Position numbers and translations under genes: made by a program. From NCBI GenBank assembly GCA_021463505.1, contig JAJTYR010000002.1, positions 1 through 64,000 on the forward strand: 64,000 bases of DNA, written 5' to 3'. A model generated the notes under the pieces. That model saw nothing but the letters and a program-made list of their open reading frames with translations. It searched no databases and was not told the origin of the DNA. This DNA comes from Burkholderiaceae bacterium. GTDB lineage: Bacteria > Pseudomonadota > Gammaproteobacteria > Burkholderiales > Burkholderiaceae_E. This document shows, one piece after another, positions 34,869 to 44,404 of this stretch (positions are counted from its first letter, which is position 1; each line of letters opens with the position of its first letter).

Positions 34869-36044
34869 ATGGACCTGAACGATTCGCCCGGGGAAATCGC
34901 CTTCCGCGACGCGGTGCGCGCGTGGCTCGCGGCGAACATTCCTGCCGACCTGCGCGACAAGGTGTTGAACTTCGGCGAGCTCTCGAAGGACGACCTGGTG
35001 CGCTGGCACCGGATCCTCGCGGACAAGGGCTGGGTCGCGCCGTCCTGGCCGACCGAGTGGGGCGGCACCGACTGGTCGCCGGTCGAGCGTTACATCTTCG
35101 AGGAGGAGTGCGCGTATGCCGGCGCGCCGCCGATCGTGCCGTTCGGCCCCACGATGTGCGCGTCGGTGCTGCTGCAGTTCGGCACCGAGGCGCAGAAACG
35201 GCGCTTTCTGCCGCGCATCTATCGCTGCGACGATTTCTGGTGCCAGGGTTATTCGGAGCCGGGCTCGGGTTCCGATCTCGCCTCGCTGAAGACGCGCGCC
35301 GAACGCCACGGCGAGCACTACGTCGTCAACGGCCAGAAGACCTGGACCACGCTCGGTCACTACGGCGACTGGATCTTCTGCCTGGTGCGCACCGACCGCT
35401 CGGCGAAGAAGCAGGACGGCATCAGCTTCCTGCTGATCGACATGAAGACGCCCGGCATCACGGTGCGTCCGCTGATCCTGCTCGACGAGGGGCACGAGGT
35501 CAACGAGGTGTTCTTCGAGGACGTCCGGGTGCCGGTGGAGAACCTGGTCCACGAGGAAGGCAAGGGCTGGACCGTGGCCAAGTACCTGCTCGGCCACGAG
35601 CGGCTGAACACCGGGCGCATCGGCGCGTCGAAACGCGAGATGGCCAGGCTCAAGGAGATGGCCGCGCGCACGACGAAGGACGGCCGTCCGCTGATCGACG
35701 ACCCACGCTTTCGCGACAGGGTGTCGCGCGTCGAGATCGAGCTGATGGCGCTCGGCATCACCAACCTGCGCTTCGTCGACGAGATGCGGCGCACCGGGCG
35801 CATCGGCGCCGAGGTGTCGATGCTGAAGATCAAGGGCACCGAGATCCAGCAGGCCATCACCGAGCTGCTGATGCAGGTCGCAGGGCCGCTGGCGCAGCCG
35901 TTCAGGCCGATCGACCACGGCGGCTTCGACGCCTTCACCGCGTCGATCGCGCCGCGCTACTTCAACTTCCGCAAGACGTCGATCTACGCCGGCTCCAACG
36001 AGATCCAGCGCAACATCATCGCCAGGGCCGCCCTCGGCCTGTGA
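34869..36044 (+). CDS. Acyl-CoA dehydrogenase, large (catalytic) member of a pair
   Basis: A 391-residue FAD acyl-CoA dehydrogenase: N-terminal helical domain, YSEPGSGSDLASLKT and QKTWTT in the middle beta domain, C-terminal helical domain ending SIYAGSNEIQRNIIAR. At the medium-chain enzyme's catalytic-Glu position this protein has Ala (YAGS), but E244 in GHERLN matches the alternative catalytic Glu seen in isovaleryl/long-chain enzymes. It resembles PimC-type large subunits. The ATG at 34869 has GGAG 6 nt upstream. It is 16 nt from the second dehydrogenase. Probably oxidises a dicarboxylic, branched or ring-derived acyl-CoA. Confidence 0.9.
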   Translation: MDLNDSPGEIAFRDAVRAWLAANIPADLRDKVLNFGELSKDDLVRWHRILADKGWVAPSWPTEWGGTDWSPVERYIFEEECAYAGAPPIVPFGPTMCASVLLQFGTEAQKRRFLPRIYRCDDFWCQGYSEPGSGSDLASLKTRAERHGEHYVVNGQKTWTTLGHYGDWIFCLVRTDRSAKKQDGISFLLIDMKTPGITVRPLILLDEGHEVNEVFFEDVRVPVENLVHEEGKGWTVAKYLLGHERLNTGRIGASKREMARLKEMAARTTKDGRPLIDDPRFRDRVSRVEIELMALGITNLRFVDEMRRTGRIGAEVSMLKIKGTEIQQAITELLMQVAGPLAQPFRPIDHGGFDAFTASIAPRYFNFRKTSIYAGSNEIQRNIIARAALGL

Positions 36045-36060
36045 CCCGGACGCGCAGACC

Positions 36061-37209
36061 ATGGATTTCCAGTACACCGAAGAACAGCAACTGCTGGCCG
36101 ACAGCGTCGCGCGGCTGGTCGGGAAGCGCTACGACTTCGAGTCGCGCCGGCGGATCGTCGCGTCGCCGGCCGGCCACAGCGCCGAAGTCTGGAACGAAAT
36201 GGCGGCGCTCGGTCTGCTGTCGCTGCCGTTCGCAGAGCGCGACGGCGGTTTCGGCGGCGGCGCGGTCGACCTGATCGCCACGATGGAGGCGATCGGCGAA
36301 GGCCTGGTCGTCGAGCCGTTCCTGTCGACGCTCGCGCCGGCCGGGTGGCTCGTGGCCCGTTGCGGCGCCGGTGCGCAGCGCGCGGCGATCCTGCCGTCGG
36401 TGATCGACGGCACGATGAAGCTCGCCTTCGCGCACGGCGAGCGCGGATCGCGCTACACGCTGGCGCAGGTCGGGGCGCGTGCGACCCGGAGCGCCGACGG
36501 CTGGGTGCTCGCCGGCGAGAAGGCGGTCGTGCTGCACGCACCGATGGCCGACCGACTGGTGATTTCGGCGCGCAGCGCGGGCGGCGCGACCGACGCTGCG
36601 GGCATCAGCCTGTTCGTCGTCGACGCGCAGGCACCGGGCCTTGCGATGAAGCCCTGCCGCACGGTCGACGGCCTGCGCGCCGCGGACCTCGTGCTCGACG
36701 ACGTGAAGCTGCCGGCCGACGCGCTGCTCGGCGAGGCTGGCGCCGCGTTGCCGGCGATCGACGAGGCGGTCGACTTCGCGACCGCGCTGCTGTGCGCCGA
36801 GGGTGTGGGCGCGATGCGTGACGCGAACCGGGCCACGCTCGAATACCTGAAGACGCGCAGGCAGTTCGGCGTGCCGATCGGCGCGTTCCAGGCGCTGCAG
36901 CACCGGATGGTCGACATGACGATCAGCGCCGAACAGGCGCGCTCGATCGCCTGGCTCGCCTGCGCGAAGGTCGACGCGGCGGCGCGCGGCGACATCGACA
37001 CGAACGAGCGCCATCGCGTGGTCTCGGCCGCGAAAGTCAGGATCGCGGACGCCTGCCGTCACGTCGGCCAGGAAGCGATCCAGCTGCACGGCGGCATGGG
37101 GATGACCGACGAGATGAAGGTGTCGCACACCTTCAAGCGGCTGACGATGATCGCGCAGCAGTTCGGCGACGCCGATCACCACCTGGAGCGGTTCGCGGCG
37201 GCCGGCTGA
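36061..37209 (+). CDS. Acyl-CoA dehydrogenase, small (probably non-catalytic) member of a pair
   Basis: A 382-residue acyl-CoA dehydrogenase family protein (starts MDFQYTEEQQLLADSVARLV). The C-terminal LHGGMGMTDEMKVSHTFKR is typical of PimD-like small subunits. I see no Glu at either known catalytic position, and the middle-domain FAD contacts are weak compared with its neighbour. Such pairs form mixed tetramers in which one subunit carries the active site. It starts 16 nt after the large-subunit gene and its stop lies 7 nt from the stop of the converging phoR-like gene. Confidence 0.88.
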   Translation: MDFQYTEEQQLLADSVARLVGKRYDFESRRRIVASPAGHSAEVWNEMAALGLLSLPFAERDGGFGGGAVDLIATMEAIGEGLVVEPFLSTLAPAGWLVARCGAGAQRAAILPSVIDGTMKLAFAHGERGSRYTLAQVGARATRSADGWVLAGEKAVVLHAPMADRLVISARSAGGATDAAGISLFVVDAQAPGLAMKPCRTVDGLRAADLVLDDVKLPADALLGEAGAALPAIDEAVDFATALLCAEGVGAMRDANRATLEYLKTRRQFGVPIGAFQALQHRMVDMTISAEQARSIAWLACAKVDAAARGDIDTNERHRVVSAAKVRIADACRHVGQEAIQLHGGMGMTDEMKVSHTFKRLTMIAQQFGDADHHLERFAAAG

Positions 37210-37216
37210 CGAGCTC

Positions 37217-38605
37217 CTACATCACCGGGGGTTTCGTCAGGGCGTTCGGCATCATTGCGCTGTCGGGGACCGGGGCGCGATCGGGGGCGGCGGCGGCAAC
37301 CGGCGCTGCCTGCGCGGGCGCTGGATCGGGCAACAGCCGCGCCGCCGGCAGGCACAGCGTGAAGGTGCTGCCCTGGCCGATCGTGCTTGCGAACTCCAGC
37401 CGCCCCTGGTGCCGGTGCATGATCCGTTTGACGATCGCCAGACCCAGCCCGGTGCCGCCGGTGGCGCGCGAGCGGCCGCGATCGACGCGGTAGAAGCGTT
37501 CGGCGAGTCGTGGGACGTGCTCGGCCGCAATGCCGATGCCGGTGTCGCGCACCGACAGCCGGCCCTCGTTGTCCTGCACCCGCCAGGCGATCGAGATGCG
37601 TCCGCCCTCGGGGGTGTAGCGGATGGCGTTCGTGAGCAGGTTGCGCACCGCGCTCTCGAGTTCTCCGGGGGCGGCCAGCACGCGGCGCGGGCCGTCGGAG
37701 TCGAGGTCGATGCGGTGGCGTTCGCGCGACAGCGTGCGCGCTTCGTCGAGCAGCGCTCCGAGCAGCCGCTGCAGGTCGAGCGGCGCTTCGACGAGTGCGT
37801 TGGCGCCGCTTTCGAGCGCAGTGAGCATCAGCAGGTCGTCGACCAGGCGCTGCATGGTCTGGCTCTGCTTCAGGATCGAGCCGAGGTGCTCGCGGCGTGC
37901 CGTCTCGTCGAGCCCGAGCGTGAGCAGCGTTTCGGCCAGGCCCGCGATGACGGTGACCGGCGTGCAGATCTCGCGCGAGGCGTTGGCCACGAAGTCGCTG
38001 CGCATCGCGTCGAGCCTGGCCTGGTCGGTGACGTCGTGGGTGATCAGCAGCTTCTGCTCACCCCGGGAGCGGTGCAGCCGCAGTTCGTGGATGCGCCCGG
38101 GCCGGTTCGGCAGTTCGATCCGCAGCGTGCTGTCGGGCTCGTTCGCCAGCAGGAAGTGGGCGAGTTCGGGCTGGCGAATGAAGTGGTGGATCGGGCGCCG
38201 GGTGCCGAAAATACCGTGAAGATGCTCGGCGGCGTCGTTGGCCCACAGCACGTGGTCGTAGCGGTCGAGTACGACCAGTCCGTCGGGCAGCCGGTCGACG
38301 GCCGCGTGGATCCGCTCGAGCTCCGAGCCGAGTTCGTTGCGGGCATCGGTTTCCTGCCGCACGAAACGCGCCAGACGCGCGATGATCGGTCGCCAGGGTC
38401 CGATGCCGGCCGGCAGCGCGCGGTTGCGCGGCAGCGACGACCAGTGGTGCAGTCGCGCCATGTACAGCGTCTGCACCAGCGCGAAGGCGACGAACGCGAC
38501 GCCGAACCACCAGGCGGCGGCATCGCCGGAGACGTAGAAGTCGAGCAGCAGGCCGATCGCGATGGCCAGCACGATGGCTGCGAGGCTGCGCAGGAACGGG
38601 CTCAA
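37217..38605 (-). CDS. phoR: PhoR-type sensor histidine kinase lacking the phospho-accepting His
   Basis: 462 residues from a TTG start at 38605 (no strong SD; approximate). Two N-terminal membrane helices, a PAS domain (RLPDGLVVLDRYDHVLWAND), then HisKA and HATPase. The H-box reads FVANASREICTPVTVIAG where PhoR normally has SHELRTPLTVIAG: the phospho-accepting His is Arg211 (codon CGC, 37973-37975) and the HxxR Arg is Cys214. The ATPase boxes look intact: LLTNAIRYTPEGG (N), DTGIGI (G1), ERFYRVD (F), GGTGLGLAIVK (G2). A Pro/Ala-rich tail ends the protein. Just upstream only the last part of phoB remains, and no ppk or phoU is nearby. It may be a pseudokinase or a decaying gene. Confidence 0.85.
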   Translation of the reverse strand: MSPFLRSLAAIVLAIAIGLLLDFYVSGDAAAWWFGVAFVAFALVQTLYMARLHHWSSLPRNRALPAGIGPWRPIIARLARFVRQETDARNELGSELERIHAAVDRLPDGLVVLDRYDHVLWANDAAEHLHGIFGTRRPIHHFIRQPELAHFLLANEPDSTLRIELPNRPGRIHELRLHRSRGEQKLLITHDVTDQARLDAMRSDFVANASREICTPVTVIAGLAETLLTLGLDETARREHLGSILKQSQTMQRLVDDLLMLTALESGANALVEAPLDLQRLLGALLDEARTLSRERHRIDLDSDGPRRVLAAPGELESAVRNLLTNAIRYTPEGGRISIAWRVQDNEGRLSVRDTGIGIAAEHVPRLAERFYRVDRGRSRATGGTGLGLAIVKRIMHRHQGRLEFASTIGQGSTFTLCLPAARLLPDPAPAQAAPVAAAAPDRAPVPDSAMMPNALTKPPVM

Positions 38606-38634
38606 CTGAACGGGCTCGGGGAGATTGCCGGATC

Positions 38635-38811
38635 TCAGCGGGGCAGGAAGCGGTATCCCGCTTCGCGTACGGTTTCGATCAGCCGGTCGGGGCCGCCCGG
38701 GAACAGCGCCAGACACCGGCGGAGAAGGCGGGCGTCGACCGTGCGTTCCCGAATATACACGCGATCGCCCCGGGCGTTGCCGGACAGCCGCGTGCCGACC
38801 GCAGCCGCGTG
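38635..38811 (-). pseudogene. Remnant of the phoB response-regulator gene (C-terminal DNA-binding end)
   Basis: About 58 codons read on the minus strand and end in TGA (38637-38635). They contain GDRVYIRERTVDARLLRR and DRLIETVREAGYRFLPR, which match the last part of the PhoB winged helix (WGDxVYIxERTVDVHIRRLR...ETVRGAGYRF). The preceding residues HAAAVGTR-LSGNARGD fit the family HPxRVxTRxxLLDxVWGD with a two-residue gap. No receiver domain or start codon is present, and the frame is closed by a TAG that coincides with the end of thpR. It sits just upstream of the phoR-like gene, the usual phoB position. Confidence 0.82.
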
Positions 38812-38874
38812 CTGCCCTTGCGCACCGCGTCCGCCCAGCGGTTCGCGTGGCGGGCGGTCTGCTGGCAGGGGCGC

Positions 38875-39435
38875 CTACGGGCGCCAGCGATAGCGCCGCT
38901 GCGGGGTCGACCCGGAACCGGAACAGCCCAGCGCCAGCGTCCAGCGGGCCGGAATGATCGGCAGCGCGTCGGCGAACGTCTCGGGTCGGGGGCCGACGCT
39001 GCTGCGCGCACCGCGCAGCAGCGTCGCATGCAGGTGCAGCGGGCGCTCGTCGAAAGCGATGCCCGCCGCGCGCAGGCGTTGTTGCAGCTGCCCCGCGAGC
39101 GCGGCCGGCCACGGGGGTGCGTTGCCGTCGGGCGCGCCCTGCGGATGGGCCGGCCCGGCCCAGTACAGCCCGCGCCCGAAGCGGCCGAGCCGGGTCAGCG
39201 CCAATGCGGGCCAGGTCGAGGCGAGGCCGGCGAGCGCGCCGGCCAGCACTGCCTCGTCGGCGACCAGGCGTTCGCCGACGAAGACCAGCGTGAGGTGGAT
39301 GTCGTCGGCCGCCAGCGGCCGGCCTCCCAGGCTGGCGGCCAGCCGCGTGGCGAGCGCGCCCAGCCGCAGCGCTGCATCGGGGTCGGGGCGCAGCGCGTAG
39401 AACCAGCGCGCCTGCGCTGGCGCGGGCCTGCGCAC
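38875..39435 (-). CDS. thpR: RNA 2',3'-cyclic phosphodiesterase (LigT/ThpR family)
   Basis: A 186-residue 2H phosphoesterase that opens 2',3'-cyclic phosphates on RNA. The two HxT/S-type motifs are HLTLVFVGE (about residues 47-55) and HLHATLLRG (about 134-142). The N-terminus RWFYALRPDPDAALRLGALA is also typical. It follows manC by 4 nt, so it is likely transcribed with it. Downstream on the same strand lies only the phoB remnant. Confidence 0.9.
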   Translation of the reverse strand: MRRPAPAQARWFYALRPDPDAALRLGALATRLAASLGGRPLAADDIHLTLVFVGERLVADEAVLAGALAGLASTWPALALTRLGRFGRGLYWAGPAHPQGAPDGNAPPWPAALAGQLQQRLRAAGIAFDERPLHLHATLLRGARSSVGPRPETFADALPIIPARWTLALGCSGSGSTPQRRYRWRP

Positions 39436-39439
39436 GCGA

Positions 39440-40873
39440 TCAGGCGGGCGGGGTGCGACCGTAGACGTCCTCGAATCGCACGATGTCGTCTTCGCCGAGA
39501 TAATCGCCGCACTGCACCTCGATCATCACCAGCTCGACGACACCGGGGTTCTCGAGCCGGTGCTGCGCGCCGATCGGGATGTAGGTGGATTCGTTGGCGG
39601 CGACCAGGAACGAGCGTTCGCCGCAGCAGACTTTCGCGGTGCCCGAGACGACGATCCAGTGCTCGCTGCGATGGTGGTGCATCTGCAGCGACAGCGCCTG
39701 CCGCGGCTTGACCTCGATGCGCTTGATCTTGAAGCGCGGGCCTTCCTGCAGCACGGTGTAGGTGCCCCAGGGGCGGGCCACGGTGCGGTGCAGCCGCGCC
39801 GCCTCGTGCCCCTTCGACTTCAGTCGCCCGACGATCTCCTTCACCTGCTGGCTCGCGTCCTTGCTGGCGACGAGCAGCGCGTCGGGCGTGTCGACGACCA
39901 GCAGGTTCTCGACGCCCACCGCTGCGATCAGCCGGCCTTCGCTCTGGATGTGCGTGTTCTTCGCGTCCACGAGCATCGTCTCGCCCAGCGTGGTGTTGCC
40001 GTCGGCGTCGGGTTCGAGCTGCTCGGAGACCGCCTTCCAGGAACCGATGTCGCTCCACGCGAAGCGCGACGGCAGCACGACCACGTCAGCGGCCTTCTCC
40101 ATCACGGCGTAGTCGATCGAGATGCTCGGGCAGGCGGCGAACGCCTCGGCAGCGATCGGCAGCTTCTGTCCGGTGGCGGCATCGCGGCTCGCTTCCCAGG
40201 CGGCGCGCGCGCCGGCGAGCACCTCGGGCGCATGGGTCTGCAGCGCGTCGAGGATCGTCCTCGCGGCGAAACAGAACATGCCGCTGTTCCAGACGAAGTT
40301 GCCGGCAGCGAGGAACCGCGCCGCCTGTGCGGCGTCGGGCTTCTCGACGAAACGGTGCACCCTCAGCGCTGCGCCGGCGTGCGCCGCGCCGGTCTCGATG
40401 TAGCCGAAGCCGCTCTCCGGCGCGGTGGGGTGGATGCCGAACAGCACGATCGCGCCGTCTGCGGCGAGCTCGGCCGCCTGGCGGGCGCCGGCCTGGAACG
40501 CGGCTTCGTCGGGAATCAGATGGTCGGCCGGCAGCACCAGCAGCGTGGCCGCAGTATCGATCGACTGCGCCCACAGCGCCGCCATGGCGACGGCCGGAGC
40601 GGTGTTGCGCCCGGAGGGTTCGAGCAGTTGCACGATGCGGTGGCCCGCGGCGGCCGGCAGCGTGTCGATCTCCTCGCGCGTGGGGAAGAAATACTCGGCG
40701 TTGGTGACGATCGCGGCGAGGTGTCCGTCGGCCAGTGGCAGTGCGCGCCTGAGCGTGCGCTGCAACAGGCTGAACTCGCCGCCCAGCTTCATGAACGGCT
40801 TCGGACAGGCCTCGCGCGACACCGGCCACAGCCGTGTGCCGGCGCCCCCGGAGAGAATGACGGGTATCAGCAT
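39440..40873 (-). CDS. manC: Mannose-1-phosphate guanylyltransferase / mannose-6-phosphate isomerase
   Basis: Bifunctional type II enzyme (477 residues) supplying GDP-mannose for polysaccharides. The N-terminal nucleotidyltransferase has [17 protein letters not shown] and PKPFMKL; the C-terminal cupin isomerase has [31 protein letters not shown] and the metal-ligand His cluster. The ATG at 40873 begins [10 protein letters not shown]. It is divergent from galE, another sugar-nucleotide gene. Confidence 0.95.
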   Translation of the reverse strand: MLIPVILSGGAGTRLWPVSREACPKPFMKLGGEFSLLQRTLRRALPLADGHLAAIVTNAEYFFPTREEIDTLPAAAGHRIVQLLEPSGRNTAPAVAMAALWAQSIDTAATLLVLPADHLIPDEAAFQAGARQAAELAADGAIVLFGIHPTAPESGFGYIETGAAHAGAALRVHRFVEKPDAAQAARFLAAGNFVWNSGMFCFAARTILDALQTHAPEVLAGARAAWEASRDAATGQKLPIAAEAFAACPSISIDYAVMEKAADVVVLPSRFAWSDIGSWKAVSEQLEPDADGNTTLGETMLVDAKNTHIQSEGRLIAAVGVENLLVVDTPDALLVASKDASQQVKEIVGRLKSKGHEAARLHRTVARPWGTYTVLQEGPRFKIKRIEVKPRQALSLQMHHHRSEHWIVVSGTAKVCCGERSFLVAANESTYIPIGAQHRLENPGVVELVMIEVQCGDYLGEDDIVRFEDVYGRTPPA

Positions 40874-40979
40874 GGTCGACGTGTTGGCCGCAACGAGAAG
40901 AATTGTACGGCTGGCGATGCGCCGGCATGCGAAACTTCGGTCACCCGCGCCGTGGCGCGAAAACTCGATCGGTGGAATC

Positions 40980-42011
40980 TTGGGCGACGCAGGGCGGCAG
41001 GTACTGGTGACCGGAGGGGCGGGCTACATCGGTTCGCATACCGTGCTCGAATTGCTGCAGGCGGGCTGGCACGTGACGGTGCTCGACAACCTGTGCAACG
41101 CCAGCGCCGAGTCGCTGCAGCGCGTGGCGCGCCTCACCGGCCGCGAGGCGCCGCTGGTGCGTGCCGACATCCGCGACGCCGGAGCGCTCGCGGCGCTGCT
41201 GGGCTCGCGGCACTTCGACGCGGTGATCCACTTCGCGGGCCTGAAGGCGGTCGGCGAGTCGGTGGCGCGGCCGCTCGACTACTACGACAACAACGTCTGC
41301 GGCACGGCGACGCTGCTGCGCGCGATGACCGTCGCCGGTCTGCGCCGCATCGTCTTCAGCTCGTCGGCAACCGTCTACGGCGACCCCGAGCGGGTGCCGA
41401 TCGCCGAGGACGCGCGCACCGGGCCGACCAACCCGTACGGCCGCACGAAGCTGATGATCGAGACGATGCTCGGCGACCTCGCGCTCGCCGACCGCGCCTG
41501 GTCGATCGGCGTGCTGCGCTACTTCAATCCGGTGGGCGCGCACGAAAGCGGACTGATCGGCGAAGATCCGCGTGGCGTGCCCAACAACCTGATGCCGTTC
41601 GTGAGCCAGGTGGCGGTGGGGCGCCTGCCGCAACTGTCGGTGTTCGGCGGCGACTGGCCGACACCCGACGGCACCGGCGTGCGCGACTACATCCACGTCG
41701 TGGATCTGGCGCGCGGCCACCTCGCTGCGCTCGAGCGTCTGGTTGCGCACCCGGGTGCGTTCACCGTGAACCTGGGCACCGGTACCGGCTATTCGGTGCT
41801 CGCGCTGGTGCGCGCCTTCGAGCAGGCGAGCGGCCGAAAGGTGCCTTACCGCATCGTCGACCGGCGTCCCGGCGACATCGCCGCGTGCTACGCCGACCCG
41901 TCGGCGGCCACCTCACTGCTCGGCTGGCGTGCCGCACTCGGCATCGAGCGCATGTGCGCCGACGCCTGGCGCTGGCAACAGGCCAATCCGCAGGGATACG
42001 GCGACGCGTAG
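40980..42011 (+). CDS. galE: UDP-glucose 4-epimerase
   Basis: Interconverts UDP-glucose and UDP-galactose. The extended SDR family protein has 343 residues from a TTG start at 40980, which has GGTGG about 5 nt upstream and gives the normal length. An in-frame ATG at 40917 would add 21 non-conserved residues. Visible motifs are the NAD-binding GGAGYIGSH, the SSSATVYGD active-site Ser/Thr region, the YxxxK pair in [11 protein letters not shown], and [12 protein letters not shown]. It pairs divergently with manC, suggesting surface polysaccharide supply. Confidence 0.93.
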   Translation: MGDAGRQVLVTGGAGYIGSHTVLELLQAGWHVTVLDNLCNASAESLQRVARLTGREAPLVRADIRDAGALAALLGSRHFDAVIHFAGLKAVGESVARPLDYYDNNVCGTATLLRAMTVAGLRRIVFSSSATVYGDPERVPIAEDARTGPTNPYGRTKLMIETMLGDLALADRAWSIGVLRYFNPVGAHESGLIGEDPRGVPNNLMPFVSQVAVGRLPQLSVFGGDWPTPDGTGVRDYIHVVDLARGHLAALERLVAHPGAFTVNLGTGTGYSVLALVRAFEQASGRKVPYRIVDRRPGDIAACYADPSAATSLLGWRAALGIERMCADAWRWQQANPQGYGDA

Positions 42012-42015
42012 TGCG

Positions 42016-42867
<852 letters not shown>

Positions 42868-43533
42868 TCACTCTCCCCGATTGAAGAAGCTGCGCCGGCC
42901 GCGCATCTCGCCGAGCTGGCGCACCAGGGTGGCGAAGTCGTCTTCACGCTCGATCGGGTTCAGGTGTTCGGTGTTCACGATCAGCAGCGGTGCGGCATCG
43001 AAGTGGTGAAAGTGGCGACTGTACGCGTCGGCGAGCGCGCGCATGTAGGCATCGGAGATGCCCGCTTCCATCGGCAGGCCGCGCTCGAGCACGCGTCTGA
43101 CCAGCGTGTCGGGCTGCGCCTGCAGGTAGATCACGAGGTCGGGCGTCGGCGCCTGCGGGCGCAGGCTGTCGAAAATCTGCTGGTACAGCCTGAGTTCGTC
43201 GTCGTCCAGCGTCAGCCGCGCGAACAGCGGATCCTTGTCGAGCAGGAAGTCGCCGACCAGCGTCTGCGAGAACAGGTCGTGCTGGGCCAGATCACGCAGC
43301 TGGTTGACGCGCTGGAACAGGAAGAACAGCTGCGTGGGCAGCGCAAAACGGCGGCTGTCGCGGTAGAAGCGCTCGAGGAACGGGTTGCCCGATGGGTCTT
43401 CGAGCACCGGCTGCGCGCCGAAGCGCTCGGCGAGCTTGCGCGCGAGCGATGTCTTGCCGGCGCCGATCGGGCCTTCGACCACGATGTGCCGGTATTTCCC
43501 GAACGGAGAGTGCGTGGAATGCGCGGACGTCAT
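42868..43533 (-). CDS. Deoxynucleoside kinase family protein
   Basis: A 221-residue kinase of the dNK/dGK-dCK family. The P-loop GPIGAGKTSLA lies near residue 21, the EDPSGNPFLERFY segment provides the conserved Glu, and DLVIYLQAQPDTLVRRVLERG carries the ERG-type lid motif. Family members phosphorylate deoxynucleosides for salvage; in many betaproteobacteria this gene sits between folK and panC, as here. It overlaps the DUF486 gene by 4 nt. Exact nucleoside unknown. Confidence 0.88.
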   Translation of the reverse strand: MTSAHSTHSPFGKYRHIVVEGPIGAGKTSLARKLAERFGAQPVLEDPSGNPFLERFYRDSRRFALPTQLFFLFQRVNQLRDLAQHDLFSQTLVGDFLLDKDPLFARLTLDDDELRLYQQIFDSLRPQAPTPDLVIYLQAQPDTLVRRVLERGLPMEAGISDAYMRALADAYSRHFHHFDAAPLLIVNTEHLNPIEREDDFATLVRQLGEMRGRRSFFNRGE

Positions 43534-43877
43534 GAGCGGAAAATGAAGTCGACGGCGCCGGGCATGCACAGCGCGGCCCACAGGTAATCGAGCTTCACGG
43601 GCTGGTTCATGCAGAACACCGCGAACGGCACGAACACCGCCAGCGTGACCACCTCCTGCACGATCTTCAGCTGCGGCAGCGTGAAGTGGCCGTAGCCGAT
43701 CCGGTTGGCCGGCAGCTGCAGCAGGTACTCGAACAGGGCGACGCCCCGGCTCGCGAGCGCCGCGAACCACCACGGCCGCGTGGCGAGGTCCTTCAGGTGC
43801 GCATACCAGGCGATCGTCATGAAAACGCTGGAGGCGACGAGCAGCCCGACCGTCTGCAGCGGAATCGGCAGGTTCAT
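43530..43877 (-). CDS. DMT-family small membrane protein (DUF486)
   Basis: A 115-residue protein with four hydrophobic helices, starting VGLLVASSVFMTIAWYAHL, and a conserved ALFEYLLQLPANRIGY segment followed by KIVQEVVTLAVFVPFA. This matches DUF486, related to small drug/metabolite transporters. Substrate unknown. ATGA overlaps link it to folK upstream and the dNK gene downstream. Confidence 0.88.
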   Translation of the reverse strand: MNLPIPLQTVGLLVASSVFMTIAWYAHLKDLATRPWWFAALASRGVALFEYLLQLPANRIGYGHFTLPQLKIVQEVVTLAVFVPFAVFCMNQPVKLDYLWAALCMPGAVDFIFRS

Positions 43878-44404
43878 CGTGGGGCGGCGGCCGGCCTGCG
43901 CCGGGGCATGGCGCCGATTCGCTCGATGCGCTGGCCGGCGCAGGCGGCGAGCAGGTCGGCGACGCGGCCGTGGCCGGGCACGTCGAGCTGCGCGTCGAGT
44001 TCGGCCAGCGGGGCGAGCACGAACGCGCGCCGGTGCATGCGCGGATGCGGCAGCACGAGCGACGGCGAATCGACAAGCAGCGGCCCGGCGGCGTCGCTGG
44101 CGAGAAGCAGGTCAAGGTCGAGCGCGCGCGGCGCGTTGCGGTACGGACGCTGGCGGCCTTCGCTGGCCTCGATCGCCAGCAGCTGCGCGAGCAGCCCGGG
44201 GGGTGGCAGCGCGGTCTCGATCTCGGCGACCGCGTTGACGAAGTCGGGGCCCTGCGCATCGAGCGGCGCGCTGCGGTACAGCGACGAGACGCGCGCGACC
44301 TGCGTCGCAGGCAGCGTGTCGATCGCGTCGAGCGCCTGCGCGAATGTGCCGGCGGCGTCGCCGAGGTTCGCGCCGAGGCCGATCCAGGCGCGCATCGCGG
44401 CCAT
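43874..44404 (-). CDS. folK: 2-amino-4-hydroxy-6-hydroxymethyldihydropteridine pyrophosphokinase
   Basis: Transfers pyrophosphate from ATP to 6-hydroxymethyl-7,8-dihydropterin in folate synthesis. The protein has 176 residues with WIGLGANLGD at the N-terminus, SSLYRSAPLDAQGPDFVNAV and the ALDLDLLLA/LPHPRMHRRAFVLAPL motifs that bind ATP and magnesium. I chose the ATG at 44404, which overlaps the pcnB stop by 1 nt. A longer frame reaching 44497 would overlap the pcnB tail. Confidence 0.94.
   Translation of the reverse strand: MAAMRAWIGLGANLGDAAGTFAQALDAIDTLPATQVARVSSLYRSAPLDAQGPDFVNAVAEIETALPPPGLLAQLLAIEASEGRQRPYRNAPRALDLDLLLASDAAGPLLVDSPSLVLPHPRMHRRAFVLAPLAELDAQLDVPGHGRVADLLAACAGQRIERIGAMPRRRPAAAPR

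Noticed and set aside
38874-39112. Extension of the phoR frame upstream to an ATG at 39112
   Set aside because: It would run through the phoB remnant and into thpR in a non-conserved frame; the first membrane helix begins just after the TTG at 38605.
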